DNA from: Cliona cf. orientalis
Lineage: Eukaryota > Porifera > Demospongiae > Clionaida > Clionaidae
Assembly (NCBI GenBank): GCA_963930775.1
Contig: OZ005699.1
Location: 4,423,501-4,487,500 of the forward strand
Reading direction: 5' to 3'
Length of the DNA stretch: 64,000 nucleotides
Under the pieces are notes generated by a model. It was not told where the DNA came from and did not search any database. It saw only the letters and a program-made list of their open reading frames with translations. The position numbers were made by a program, and so were the translations under genes. Shown piece after piece: positions 25,501 through 49,373 of this stretch. Position 1 is the stretch's first letter. Every line of letters begins with the position of its first letter.

Positions 25501-27306
25501 TTTCCAAATCGTGGAGCTGTTTCTATGACATTGAAGAAAGCCACTGGAAGTTTGAATATCAGCGAAAACTCCATAGACTTAAAGTTTCAATTCAGTAAGT
25601 ACTCAGTAGAGGCTATGATTACATGCATGTCTAGTACTTGTGCATACAGGACAGAAGACAAGCAGAAAAGAACCTGTCACTTTTTCAAGATTCATAAATA
25701 CCTTCAACAAATTTGTGACCAGAGTCACCTTCAAGGTTTGAAGTACTATGGGGGACCAGAGGCAAACTGCAAGTGCAAAGGACCCAGTTCAGAACAAATC
25801 AGCCGAGTCTTGAGATTTGCTGAATACAATGGTGAAAGGGGGCTCCGAGACATAGAAAACAGGAGCGTCAAATGTAAGAAGTGCTTCACAAAATTTAAGC
25901 TGGACGATATTCTAGATTTGCAGGTAAGTCCGTCTTGTTCACTAGCATTGACTGTTGAAATCGTTGACTTTGTAGGTTCCGAAAGAGGAAATTCAAGCAA
26001 TAAGCTGCATAGAAGATAATGTGAGTAAATCTTCGGGCACAATGTCATAGGTAGTTTATACGATATCACGCAGTATGATATCTACATTCAGCTCCTGATA
26101 AGTAATGTTTTGACTCTATTGCATCACCTCTAGAAGCTGGAATAGGTACCATAATGGTATTGAGCAATCAGGTAACCATTAGCTATTGCTAGATCTAGCA
26201 GAGCATACCTTGTTGAGCTACTGCCGTAGTGGGATATTATGTTAGTATCTATTGTGCAGTATTGCCACAGTGATATGAGCTACATATTATATTTTCAAAT
26301 CCATGACAGTATTAGAGTTCTGTATGGTATTCAGAAGGCATTCTAAGTGGCCAGTCAGCCTAGTCCTTCACACCATCATGCTAGCCTCATTCCCCGGGAT
26401 GAGACTACAGGCTCACCCTCTCCTTTTCTCAAAATTTATAGGAGAGGGGGAGCCTAGGAATAAGGCTACTAGCATACAATTCTTTGCCATTTTAGCAGCT
26501 ATTTCTGTAGTGGGTGAGCCACTTGTATTATCGGCTGCCTGGTATAGGTAGGTAAAGGTCGTCAACAAATTTAATGTATGCCTGGCACCTACCAACAGCT
26601 CTCAGATTGATGTGATGCAATATGCTTTAGAGTGATACATAGTGTTCTTTCTTGTCCATGGAGGAGCCTGCTATGGTCTGGACAAGAACCTAGTATAAAC
26701 AGCACTAGTGAAATCACCAAAACTCTGACATCTGTTGTCTTCTCTCATGTCATTCACATTCCACTGACATGGTCCATAAACACATAATAGATCACATAAT
26801 TTTGATATGTAAAAATTAATGATTTCCTTTCTCAAAAGGTTGAAAATACTGGTAGCTCTGGATCTGCTGAGAGCAATGGTGCTACATGTATTAGCACAAT
26901 TAATGGCAGGAATGGAGCTAAAGTTCCATCTGGTAATAATGGCTGATGTTGTGGCCACTGATGTTTAATATCATAATTATCACATGCAGGAGAAGTGACA
27001 CTACAGAAATTAGTGATACTTAAACGAACAAATGGACAAGGTGGTTCTAAGCTGCGCATTATTGACCGTGCCAAACATAAGTGGAAGGAAATTACAAGTT
27101 TGATTTGTAGTGATGCCAACAAAATTAGTGCACTGGAGAAGCAGTACAATAGTAATCCCGATGACTGCTTAAGACAAGTGCTTATTGAATGCTTCATTGA
27201 AAATAAGCCACAAGACTATTCTCAAGACTGGAGTGGATTAATTGAAGTATTGGATGATGTTGGCCTTGAAGGACTGGCTAAAGACGTTAAAAATTTTTTT
27301 GAGTAG
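13579..27306 (+). CDS. ROCO-B: ankyrin-Roc-COR-Death protein, kinase-less DAPK-like, complete
   Basis: Exons: 13579-13785, 19666-19788, 19870-20022, 21134-21226, 21314-21424, 21486-21602, 21675-21923, 21985-22089, 22449-22491, 23030-24592, 24976-25594, 25650-25923, 25976-26020, 26839-26932, 26990-27306. All junctions are GT-AG and in frame, giving 1,370 residues. Order: N-terminal helical region (1-69), about eight ankyrin repeats (70-386, mostly one per phase-0 exon), linker, Roc (about 401-850), COR (to about 1127), a Cys-containing segment with KCKKC, a Ser/Gly-rich linker, and a Death domain (about 1266-1370). This is the DAPK1 order without the kinase; such proteins are expected to signal in the cytosol through nucleotide-dependent dimerisation and Death-domain contacts. 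A second in-frame ATG lies at 13588. The 5.9-kb first intron is mostly transposon-derived. A different upstream first exon cannot be excluded. Confidence 0.88.
14394..15017. mobile_element. 624-bp TACCGTA-ended element with a nested insertion
   Basis: The ends TACCGTACTTATTCGAATA and TATTCGAATAAATACGGTA are inverted. Inside, about 14499-14730 has its own inverted ends (AGCCCCATTTACACGTA and TACGTGTAAACGGGGCT), so a second element probably inserted into the first. It lies in ROCO-B intron 1. Confidence 0.65.
15050..15325 (+). repeat. Family B dispersed repeat
   Basis: It contains GGGGTAAAGTAATCGGTCGT, TTGTTGTCGTTGTCGTGAGC and a CGAAAAACTGGCTTCAGTG segment. The copy at 45480-45790 shares the same order; 4005-4240 is an inverted partial copy. 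Confidence 0.6.
16337..16713. mobile_element. 377-bp fold-back element with 9-bp target duplication
   Basis: Two nearly perfect arms of about 183 nt meet at an 11-nt loop (16520-16530, CAAAGCGGCTA). The ends are CAGAGGAGGTAGG and CCTACCTCCTCTG. The flanks GCTGACTAC (16328-16336 and 16714-16722) are identical. A 9-bp duplication fits Mutator-like transposons. A half copy lies at 10008-10230. In an RNA of ROCO-B intron 1 it would form a long hairpin. Confidence 0.8.
16803..16880. repeat. Short hairpin repeat
   Basis: ACTAGTGCTGTATGGAATAA is mirrored by TTATATTCCATACAGCACTA, within outer CACCCCC and GGGGTGT. A second short inverted repeat of GGGCAATAT units lies just upstream at 16266-16322. 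Both are in ROCO-B intron 1. Confidence 0.7.
17718..18185 (-). repeat. About 0.5-kb repeat, inverted partner of 11810-12300
   Basis: It starts with ATAGAGTCGGTAGACTCTAT and includes the reverse complements of the landmarks listed at 11810. The two copies bracket ROCO-B exon 1 with about 5.4 kb between them. Confidence 0.6.
19109..19504. mobile_element. 396-bp element with about 115-bp inverted ends
   Basis: The left arm (19109-19225) contains GAAGGATGAAGTAGGGATGA and TACACAAACAAGATTAGGGA; the right arm (about 19390-19504) is its inverted copy. The centre is short and non-coding. An older interrupted copy is at 10641-11230. It ends about 160 bp before ROCO-B exon 2. Confidence 0.75.
20272..20500 (+). 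repeat. Family A dispersed repeat
   Basis: It begins TAACTCTCAGCGCATACGCC and runs to CCAGTTTTGGCGTCATTTGC, in the same order as the 3484 copy. It lies in ROCO-B intron 3. Confidence 0.55.
20750..21060 (+). repeat. Family C dispersed repeat
   Basis: Landmarks GACTTGATGTCGGTACTGCA, GTGGAGTTCGATACA and CTAATGCCATGCAACGC are shared with 46280-46650 and, inverted, with 33220-33600 and 55935-56175. The interior has no long reading frame. Confidence 0.55.
23030..24592 (+). CDS. ROCO-B Roc GTPase exon
   Basis: The P-loop GEERTGKT is at residues 437-444 and DFAGQ begins at residue 695 (23911). Between them lie about 250 residues, largely polar and rich in K, Q, S, T and P, which is a large insertion at the switch I side. 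The G4 position reads GTHRA, again without the Asp of THxD. The block from DFAGQ through HCFITRRALYLVVFNLQ and the tail EEDHPIIWLNFEARL are the parts most like ROCO-A, while the insert differs strongly between them. Confidence 0.86.
24976..25594 (+). CDS. ROCO-B COR-domain exon
   Basis: COR motifs seen: LLRDLVILEPAWLISVMKII, GIASEELLRQTWAGF, QLCLILQSYCLIFPLKG and FLVPSKMPE. It joins in phase to the Roc exon (…ICL plus RRLPILFLP) and to exon 12. It pairs exon for exon with ROCO-A 501-1155. Confidence 0.84.
26990..27306 (+). CDS. ROCO-B terminal exon: Death domain
   Basis: The last 105 residues are helical with Death-domain landmarks: an HKWKEI helix, an acidic segment DANKISALEKQYNSNPDDCL, then DWSGLIEVLDDVGLEGLAKD. 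Death domains form homotypic assemblies with other Death-domain proteins. The stop codon is at 27304-27306. No matching exon is visible for ROCO-A inside the window. Confidence 0.75.
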
Positions 27307-27937
27307 CTTGTATCAACTGAGTATTGATAGCCATGCACAATATTATAGTTCCAATAGTGTGTTAAAAGAATAATGCAGTACCGAGTTCTTGTGGTGCAGT
27401 GTATGGATGGTAATTGATTGTCATGAGATTATGGGTTTATAACCTCATGTATTAATTACATCTGAGTGGGTGGAAGTCATCTAAGGTACTTAAACTGTAT
27501 ATTTATATAGTATTATTAGTATGTAACATTATACCAAAGCTCCACCATAATAATAATATAGGCACTGCATGTACACTGATGACATTGTGGGCTAAGGTAG
27601 ACTGGATGCTCTACTGGAGAATGGTCTCAGTGGTATTACCATCATAATAAAATTTATACCAAAATGATTGTTTGATGGAACACACAAGCCTTTGGCATAC
27701 CTGTGCACATGGACCATTACATCCTTTGTGTGAATAATATTATATTATGTCTCGGTTTTACTCGACGGGTCAAGATTCCATATAATCATATCACCATGAA
27801 ATACACAAAGTAACTTTCTCTTATGGAACACCCCTGGCAGTAACGATGCTCTCGCTGTGGCTCTTGGCTAGATGCACTAGATAGCCATCAGGCCTAACTT
27901 GTCAAATTATTATTGTAGCACCTGTATACAAGGACTT
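27307..27937. other. ROCO-B 3' flank, no gene seen
   Basis: AT-rich sequence between the ROCO-B stop and a tRNA-like repeat. It presumably holds the ROCO-B 3' UTR. No clear coding exon was seen on either strand. Confidence 0.4.
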
Positions 27938-28005
27938 GAGTGGGGATTGAACCCATCTCTGGTACATGCCAATTGAGCTATATACCAAGCCCTTGGGAGC
28001 AAGCT
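27938..28005 (-). repeat. tRNA-derived (SINE-like) sequence
   Basis: On the minus strand TATAGCTCAATTGGCA resembles an A box and GGTTCAATCCCC a B box at tRNA spacing. The stems are imperfect and no anticodon arm could be closed convincingly, so a SINE head is more likely than a tRNA gene. It lies between the convergent 3' ends of ROCO-B and the RhoGAP gene. Confidence 0.45.
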
Positions 28006-28286
28006 GGTGGGAAGGAAGGGTATACAAGTGCTGGTTCTTGGTGCCCATTACATCAGAAAGTAACTTTAATACAAGTGCTACATGTACAGTTGGTAGGCAA
28101 CTTGTGCTGGGTCATAATAATATTATAATAATTATAGGAGTTTTACATTTTTACCAGGTTGAATGCAACAGATTAGTATTACAATAATTATGAAACAGGT
28201 ATGTATACTTCAAACACAAAAAGAAAACAACTTGACCATTGCATGGTAGGAGCTAGGAGTCAACATACATGTACAATAATTATAAC

Positions 28287-41921
<13,635 letters not shown>

Positions 41922-42461
41922 ATGTCATCAAGTTCCAACAGCGTACTAGTAAACTGACTTGAAGTTCCTATAGTGTCGTGTATTATGAGATCAAATCGTA
42001 CAGGCAACTTCAATCATGTCCTCAAATACAAACACAGAACGCTATAGTTTCACCCAGGCTTCACACAGAACACTAATGTCGTGTGTATATGTAGACACTA
42101 TCGTTGTTTTTTATACAAATTCGTGGAAGGAAAACTCAAGATCTTACAGCTTGGATATGTTACAATTTTTTTATAAACTTACCAGTCCTTTTTATGATCA
42201 AAAGCACGCGACTTCATTGAGCTATGCATGCCATGGGCCATGGGGCCGGGCGCGGGATATGGATATGGGCATGGCACGGAATTTCTACCACACCTCTTTT
42301 TTCCTGGCTATTGCGCTAAGCGCGAGCGCTCTGATCTGGGCGGCCGCTTTAGACCGTAAAAATTAAAACCAGAAAACTAACCATGTGCAGAACGAAATTT
42401 TGAAGTGCTTGATGTATACGAGACAGCAACTCGACTCCAGGGACCAAGAAATTATACAGAG
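41922..42461. promoter_or_regulatory. Probable bidirectional promoter of the RhoGAP gene and PSMB3
   Basis: About 540 bp separates the RhoGAP ATG (minus) from the favoured PSMB3 start codon (plus). No TATA box was recognised. A GC-rich patch (42235-42260) precedes a GGGCGGCCGC segment at about 42337. Confidence 0.4.
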
Positions 42462-42464
42462 ATG
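42462..42464 (+). CDS. PSMB3: Candidate start-codon-only exon of PSMB3
   Basis: ATG immediately followed by a good donor (GTAAGC). Spliced to 44499 it gives an N-terminus MSIMEYNG and a protein of exactly 205 residues, the length of human PSMB3. A second ATG-plus-GTGAGT pair at 43240-43242 exists but lies inside a mobile element. Without either, translation could start at the in-frame ATG 44505. Confidence 0.4.
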
Positions 42465-42880
42465 GTAAGCCAGTTTTCGTATGAAGTTAGTGATTCCGGA
42501 AGTTTGTAAAATCGGCAAAAATTTATACGTGCATTTGTATAGGGAAAATGGTACAGAAAAGTGGCATAATAAAACGATTTCTTGCAGGCACTCACTCCAA
42601 CCAAATTATATACTTAAATAGTGTTTCAGAATCAGAAAAGATAGAAGATTCCAAAATTTTATGTTTCCCGGAGAATGGAGCAATGGTTCTACCGGAAATT
42701 CCACTTTAAAATCTTTAAGTATTACGTTGTGGTTTACGATTTATTCCTTTCATGTGGAAACAGTTACCATTCACTTTCTCGTGCCAAATAGTACAAAGAA
42801 CCACTAAAAGTGTATTATTTGAAGCATTGCTAGTACCTGCAAGAAAAACTTCCAATACAAAACTATAGGAGGTGAAATAC

Positions 42881-43448
42881 TAGTCTCGTAGCCCAGCCCC
42901 CTTAAACGCACGCGAAAAAGGGGTCTGGCAACATTGTGCACAACGAGTTGTCCCAAACTCTGGAATGTGGCGCAACCAATCAGATCGCTCCATTTGCAAT
43001 CAAATCACTATAATTATATATTCGCGTATTATAAACATATGCATCTTTTTTCTCTTGAGCTCGTGCTCCACCAGCACCGAAGATCTACTGATCTACCCGA
43101 GAAGTGTGTGCGGCAAAGATGACAAAACGATCCGAAGGACTGATGGCAAGCAAAAATAGAACAGTCCTGGACGCAAAAAGCTGACTGTAGTTTCAAATTC
43201 AAACGAGAGACCGCTCGAACTCTGAAGATTTACTTCGAAATGGTGAGTGATAGAGGCAACGAAACTATCGTAGAAACGATAGCGATCGTAAAACAGGTCG
43301 TTTTGGCCAGCAAAAAGTAGAATAGTTTTCGAATTTAAAATGCGAAACCGCAAGTACGCAATTATTGCATTCCGCTGCGACAACTCGTTGTACACAATGT
43401 TACCAGACCCCTTTTCGCGTGCGTTTAGGGGGCTGGGTCACGAGACTA
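42881..43448. mobile_element. 568-bp TAGTCTCG-ended element with 9-bp target duplication
   Basis: The ends TAGTCTCGTAGCCCAGCCCC and GGGGCTGGGTCACGAGACTA are inverted, and the similarity continues inward for about 60 bp (ACAACGAGTTGT). The flanks GTGAAATAC (42872-42880, 43449-43457) are identical. It is non-autonomous and lies between the PSMB3 promoter and its second exon. Confidence 0.82.
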
Positions 43449-44498
43449 GTGAAATACTAGTACCCAGATATCGAAAATTCCAATTATTGTTATTGCAAGC
43501 CATTGTGGGCGTGGCTGTAATCGCCATGTTCAGCGGAACATTTTGGCGCAAGAACCATCTCTTAATTCCACTGTGTTGCTGAGATATGGCCTGAAAACTA
43601 GGATGAAAGTTTTTGAAAGTTGTACATTTTTACTACAGAAACTTGGCAGAATATTTTGCCCTACCTTGATCACTAAAATCGTGAATATCTCGGGATCTAC
43701 TCAACCATTTTTTACCAAACAAGAACCATTAGACTCGCAATTGGATAACAAATCATTTCATTATATCATTGAGATGTTTTCTAGCACTTTTAGAAATAGC
43801 CCGGAATCGCTAATGAAGTTAATTTGTGGTTGGGGATGGCTTTAGCCGGTGGTTGAGTAGTCTGGGCTGCTACTAGTCACTGGTAGTGGTCAATACTATT
43901 AAAGGTATCAGACCATATTGAGGTCTGGCATTCAAATTTAATATAAATCTTTTTTAGTACTGCAGAAAGTGTTGGATATTTAGATTTTTATATTACTTTC
44001 ATGCCTGGGGGTTGCATTCCTTCGAGTGGTCTGAATACGAATCGAGGTTTGATGCGATCGAACATCTAGCTAGCTCCAAAGGTATTAAACAGAGATAAGA
44101 ATCCGGTTGCGACATACTTGTACATGTCAATGCATATTGATGCTAGGCCTAGGTCCTATGTAATTCATAGTACTGACCACAGCCCCTCATTTAATAACGT
44201 ATACCAGAGTATCTTATTGCTGCCCATTCAAGGATTGATCACTTACTCTATTAACCATCGCAAACAGAATCAATCGGATCTGTTGAACAACAAATGAAAT
44301 TGGTACAGCCTTGTGAGGATGTGCATTATTGCTCTACTTGTTCATCCACCAAAGGTGTACATCTACGTTTACATCTATGTGTACATTTAATAGTATGTAC
44401 CGTAAACAAAATTTCTTATGGACTACTCCGTACCATGCCACTGTAAATAATTATTGTTAATTTATGAGTGCATACATTTTCTCTCTCCATACATGTAG
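43449..44498. other. PSMB3 intron 1 remainder
   Basis: AT-rich sequence with no exon or recognised repeat except the duplicated 9 bp. It ends at the acceptor ACATGTAG (44491-44498). Confidence 0.4.
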
Positions 44499-47400
44499 TC
44501 GATTATGGAATACAATGGTGCGGCCATAGTGGCCATGGTTGGTAAGGAGTGTGTGGCAATAGCTGCTGACCAGCGTCTTGGAGTTCAGGCTCAGACTGTG
44601 GCTACAAACTTCCAAAAGATCTTTCAGATGAATGATACCCTCTTTGTCGGTTTGCCTGGTCTAGCCACTGATGTGAAAACAGTGTAAGTAATTCTTACAC
44701 TATTGCATCCAATTGCAGCACTACTGTTGTATATTATACCAAGAATTGAATGTGTTGAGTTAAGCTTTCCTTACAAGTTGGATAAGTATAGACATGTGCC
44801 ATAGTGTCCAGGGCAAGTGCCCACCCCTGGATAAATGTTCTTTCACCTAATTCCGAGAGGTTACTATAGCGGCATCCATACAAATGTGTGCATTTATATG
44901 TATAGGTTATTGCCCATAAGATCTAAAATTGCAAGTTGTATTTAATTATCACCCCTGGACACTTACCATGGACATGTATATGTACTGGGCTATCACTAAA
45001 GGAGTACATGTAACTACGATATCATGCAACATTGATATAAGTCCTATTGGGAATTATGGGGCAAAAATAAAATAATGTAGTGTGTGCTTATTACTGGTAA
45101 GTGGCCAACTATGACATTATTGTGATATGTTCTTACTGTTTTAGTGCTAATAAGCTACGGCATGAACTCAACCTTTATCAGCTTCAAGAGAATCGACAGA
45201 TCAAGCCTAAAACCTTCATGCACAAGATTTCCAACACACTTTATACAAGGAGGTAAGTGGATTGAGAATTTATCATTATACTAAGGCTACAGTTGTCCAT
45301 CTGTGTGTCTGTGTGCATACGAGTGGGAGGTGACCAGAAACGATTCGACTTCAGCTAAAAAATTTCTTTCTATGCACAAATATGTCAACAGCATATGCGT
45401 ATTGCATCTTGCTGCATGTAGCTCTCATCTCAGATAGATCAGCACACGGGTGTTGAATAAATATAAATATACATGTACATATATTTATCCTGCGCTCATG
45501 CACAAGGGATAAAGTAATCAGTTTATCTGTCGTCGTCAACACAAAAGTTTCCAGATCTGGAGATCTAGGTGTCTGAGCGACTCATAAGTACAGCATATTC
45601 GTCGATATCGTCGAAAAACTGGCTTCATTATGCTTTGAATCGTTTGGCAAGGCCCATGAGTGTCGTAAATATTCCACTTTGTTGGCAATGCCTATGAACA
45701 CTACCCAGACTCGTAAGCTATTGTTTTGTTCGTATGTCATTACATACAGGCTGTTTGCCTTGGCAAAAACTGACACAGAAAATTACAATACTTAACCGCG
45801 CAGATGGACAGTGATAGGTTTTCTTTTCGTTTTTGTGGTCCATGGGGCAGGCATCAGGAGAGCTACAGGTGTACTTACCTGTGCCTTGACAACGTGGACA
45901 GAAACTGGAATATAAGTGTCTCATTTATTATTCATGTGAACTTTGACCATGCGTGGGCAGAACACTATCCTATAACCTTAATGGTGGCACTCGCTGAATA
46001 GTACCCATACAAACAGCTGCATGGGCAAAATAGGGGGAAGGGCCAGTACATAGAATTGTGACATTTCCATGTGACAACCCTTACCAACCAACGAAGGTCA
46101 CGGATGTTGCATTTGATGGATATTTTCACAGAGAGATTCTGGGCATAATACTCTATTAACCCTTGGCACATGCACCGCAGGGTTACAGTAGTCGTTCTGT
46201 GTGTGTGTCTGTCTGTTACCAAGCTAGCTGCTACGTACCTTGTTTTACGAGTCCAAAGTGCGGTGTTATAAGGTTCCTTGGATCCAAATGAGCAACTTGC
46301 AGCAGTAATAGTATTATTGGGCATGCAATATTGCTCACTGTACTGCAGTCTTGTTCCAAGGTTTTGCATCATAGTCCTTCAAAATGAGTCGAAGAAGCTA
46401 GCTAATCATCAACCAAGAATCAGAGGCTGCTATTATAATTATAGGGAAGTTGACTTGATGTCGGCGCTGCAGTGCGGAGTTCGATACAGCATACCAAGGT
46501 GGTTGTTGCTGTGAGCATATTAGCCTCATCTCCATCCCTCATGTTATAGTAGCCTCGCCCCTATATAGCCCTTATCCCCTGTTCTGCGTGTAACATGAAA
46601 CGTGTACCTAATGCGCCAAAGGGTTTAGTGCTCGAGAGAGCTCTAGTTGAAGATTGGAATTACAGGCTGAAACTTGTGATCATTGTTACATCCAATATTA
46701 TTGATACATGTGAGAAATGGGTTGGGTCGGGTTTGTGGTCACAAATGGAGGAGCATACTGAATTTTGTGGGACGATATGGTATGTAGTCATTGTGTACAA
46801 GCTATACATTGTGTATAATATAATTACATGTACATGTATATACAAGCATGTATATTGTACTTGTTTTACCTTGATTATAGATTTGGACCATATTTTGTTG
46901 AGCCTGTGGTAGCTGGACTTGATTTCAAAACCGGTGAGCCTTACATAGCAACCATGGACCTTATTGGGTGTCCCATGGAGACGAAGGACTTTGTTGTTGG
47001 AGGCACTTGTTCAGAGCAACTCTATGGCATGTGTGAATCACTCTGGAACCCAGATATGGTAAATATAACTCGGCATGAATGATTGGGGCGAGCCGAAGCG
47101 AGCCCCACACAGGTGATGTCAATGGAGATTTTCCGTTTGTATATATATATATCTGCCGTACATACGTCCGTCATTCCGTATATACCTGTCTTCTATTTCA
47201 ACGATATACAATATTTCTTCCGCTACGCACATGCGCATATAACGTAGGAGTGAACACTTCGATGTGGAGAAAGAGGGCAAGCTCTGTGACATCGAGGGAG
47301 TAAAAAGGAAGAAAGACTAAGAAAACGCAGAAACAGATATCAGTTTCAATAGCTTAAGGAGAGCTGCAGAGACTCAGATTGAGAGGGGCAAGGCTACAGA

Positions 47401-49373
47401 GAAAATTTGTTGTTCTAGGCAGACAGAGCGAAACATTTTGAGTGCAGAGGGTCCATGTGAGACTCCAAATTCAAGGCCCTAAAAACAAGTGACTGTTGCT
47501 AGCAAAATGATCATGCATCTGTATGAGGCTATGCTGAACTATGAGGCCACTAGCCAAGTAGCTAGAGACACGTTCTAACCATAGTTTCCACTCCCTCGAG
47601 TCAATCATAGATTCTGATCTGTATACCAAATCATTTGTACACTACTTGTGTGGGGTTCGTGGAGGCTCGCCCCATTGATGTTAAAACATCTTCTCTAGTA
47701 ATAAATTATTGTAATGGTGGATATTGATTGAGGCAGGCCAACACTAAATTGCTGTATCTATGTATGTACTGATGAAGGTGAGGGTGGATGACCTGTACAT
47801 GTATGGATATAGTGTCAAAGTAGTGACATTTGGTGTGCATGTGCAACTAGCATTTGTCCACTCATGGCTAAGTACCTGTGGATGCTTGCCTAAGGCACTA
47901 TGCAGTATCAACCGTGGCCTCCATAGAAAGATTTTACTGACAGAATAGATCATTAAACAATCTATACAGTGGAACCCTCTAAAGCGGACACCATTGGGAC
48001 CAAACAGTTTGTCTGCTATAGCGAGGTGTCCTTAGCTTGGGGACCACGCCCCTCCTACAATCACGACCAGCTATGATAAAGCACTACTGTGGACAACGAA
48101 AAAGACCGTATTGATCAGAGATCTGTCAACTGACAGCTTCTAAGCAAGTATTTGAGGTGTTACTGGTTGCTGAAACCAACCGATTTTAATGGTGGGTGTG
48201 GCCTAACTGTCCGTTATGCAAGGTTGTTCACTAATGTGCAGGCTCGAACGGGACCAAAATAAGTGTCCATTATACAGAATAGCGGAGTATCCGCTATTGA
48301 GGGGTTTGAATATATTGCAGTCTATGGAAATACAATCGGGACATTCAGAATTATCACAGGTGTCTGTTAAGTGGGGTTCCACCGTATATCTATTACTATT
48401 ATAGGACCCTGAAGATCTGTTTGAAACCATCTCGCAAGCTTTGCTGAATGCAGTTGACAGGGATGCACTAAGTGGATGGGGAGCCATTGTGCATGTAATG
48501 TAAGTTTTTGATAAGGCCATATAAAATTTAATAACTAAGTCTTGATTCTCATCCCCACCCATCGCAGGTTGCCTCTACAAATTTTGTTGCACAGTAGCTA
48601 CTCTTTACCATAATTAAGGCGGCCTCCCTGTCAGAAAATAGAGGATATGCAATGGAAAAATATACCATTGTAGTCCTCTCAATGAGGAAGAACACCTTTT
48701 CAAAACAAGTGGGGTAAATTTTTTTTCAGATTTTTCCCTGTACCCCCATAAATGAAAACTCCATGTCATATCATAGTACTTGGAAAAATAGACACTTTGG
48801 TGCAAGTTTCACGTCCGTAGGGGGTGTAGAAGCTGAGATATTGATGTCCTAGAACACCATAAAAAGTCCATTTCTGTGGTGTTGTAGGACATCAATATCT
48901 CAGCTTCTACACCCCCTACGGACGTGAAACTTGCACCAAAGTGTATATTTTTCCAAGTACTACAATATGACATGGAGTTTTCATTTATGGGGGGTACAGG
49001 GAAATATCTGAAAATAAAAATTTACCCCACTTGTTTTGAAAAGGTGTTCTTTAGAAAGAACTCATTGAGAGGATCACAATGGTATATTTTCCCCTGCATA
49101 TCCTTGATGGTATTGGAGAAAAAAATGTCTGCAAATTTTCTGACGGGGAGACCCCCTTAATATCCTAGAAAATATTCTACTCTTGCTATATAGTATCCTG
49201 ATGAGTCAAAAATAAAAATAAAAATGCCTCCTCCCGCCCTGATTCTTTAGAAAAGGTGGATGATAATCAAGAAAGCTACCTAAATGTATTGTAACCATGA
49301 TGTGCAATAATCTTTGTTTGGCAGAGAGAAAGATAAAGTCACTACAAGGACACTGAAAGCTAGAATGGACTAG
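44499..49373 (+). CDS. PSMB3: Proteasome subunit beta type-3
   Basis: Non-catalytic beta-3 subunit of the 20S proteasome core. Exons: 44499-44683, 45145-45252, 46881-47058, 48405-48499, 49325-49373, preceded by a start-codon exon (candidate at 42462). Frames join cleanly. Signatures: [67 protein letters not shown], and the C-terminus [15 protein letters not shown], all typical of PSMB3. There is no propeptide and no N-terminal catalytic Thr, as expected for beta-3. Introns hold family A, B and C repeats, two inverted-end elements and a 539-bp palindrome. The insertion at 47965-48386 ends only 18 bp before an exon. Confidence 0.95.
45480..45790 (+). repeat. Family B dispersed repeat
   Basis: It shares GGGATAAAGTAATC, TGTCGTCGTCAACACAAAAG and CGAAAAACTGGCTTCA with the 15050 copy. 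It lies in PSMB3, between exons 45145-45252 and 46881-47058. Confidence 0.55.
46158..46650 (+). repeat. Family A fragment joined to a family C copy
   Basis: The first part (TAACCCTTGGCACATGCACC, CTGTCTGTTACCAAGCTAGC) matches family A. From about 46280 (GACTTGATGTCGGCGCTGCA, GAGAGAGCTCTAGTTG) it matches family C. The junction suggests one inserted into the other. Confidence 0.55.
47084..47674. mobile_element. Inverted-end element with GGGGCGAGCC ends
   Basis: TGGGGCGAGCCGAAGCGAGC near the left end mirrors GGAGGCTCGCCCCA at the right. Single ends with the same GGGGCTCGCTCAGGCTCGCC motif occur at 58682, 60507, 60958 and 61012. It starts 25 bp after a PSMB3 exon. No clear target duplication was found. 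Confidence 0.55.
47965..48386. mobile_element. 422-bp pogo/Tigger-like miniature element
   Basis: The ends TACAGTGGAACCCTCTAAAG and GTGGGGTTCCACCGTA are inverted. The CAGTGGAACC-type end followed by GCGGACACC is like the known termini of Tigger/pogo elements, which duplicate TA. Inner GTCCGCTAT/GTCTGC blocks repeat. No transposase is seen. Confidence 0.65.
48618..49156. mobile_element. 539-bp palindromic element flanked by TTAA
   Basis: The arms of about 260 nt are nearly self-complementary (for example GGACATCAATATCTCAGCTT is inverted at about 48830). The ends are GGCGGCCTCCCTGTCAGAAA and TTTCTGACGGGGAGACCCCC, flanked by TTAA at 48614-48617 and 49157-49160. TTAA duplications are typical of piggyBac-like and Kolobok elements. 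It lies in the last PSMB3 intron and would fold into a long hairpin in the pre-mRNA. Confidence 0.8.

Noticed and set aside
6185-28005. tRNA genes at 6185-6265, 27938-28005 and a weaker match at 35470-35535
   Set aside because: A- and B-box-like motifs are present, but acceptor stems do not pair and no clean anticodon arm was found; SINE-like remnants fit better.
43240-43242. ATG with GTGAGT donor as the PSMB3 first exon
   Set aside because: It lies inside the 42881-43448 mobile element; the candidate at 42462 is in unique sequence. It is kept only as a possible alternative start.
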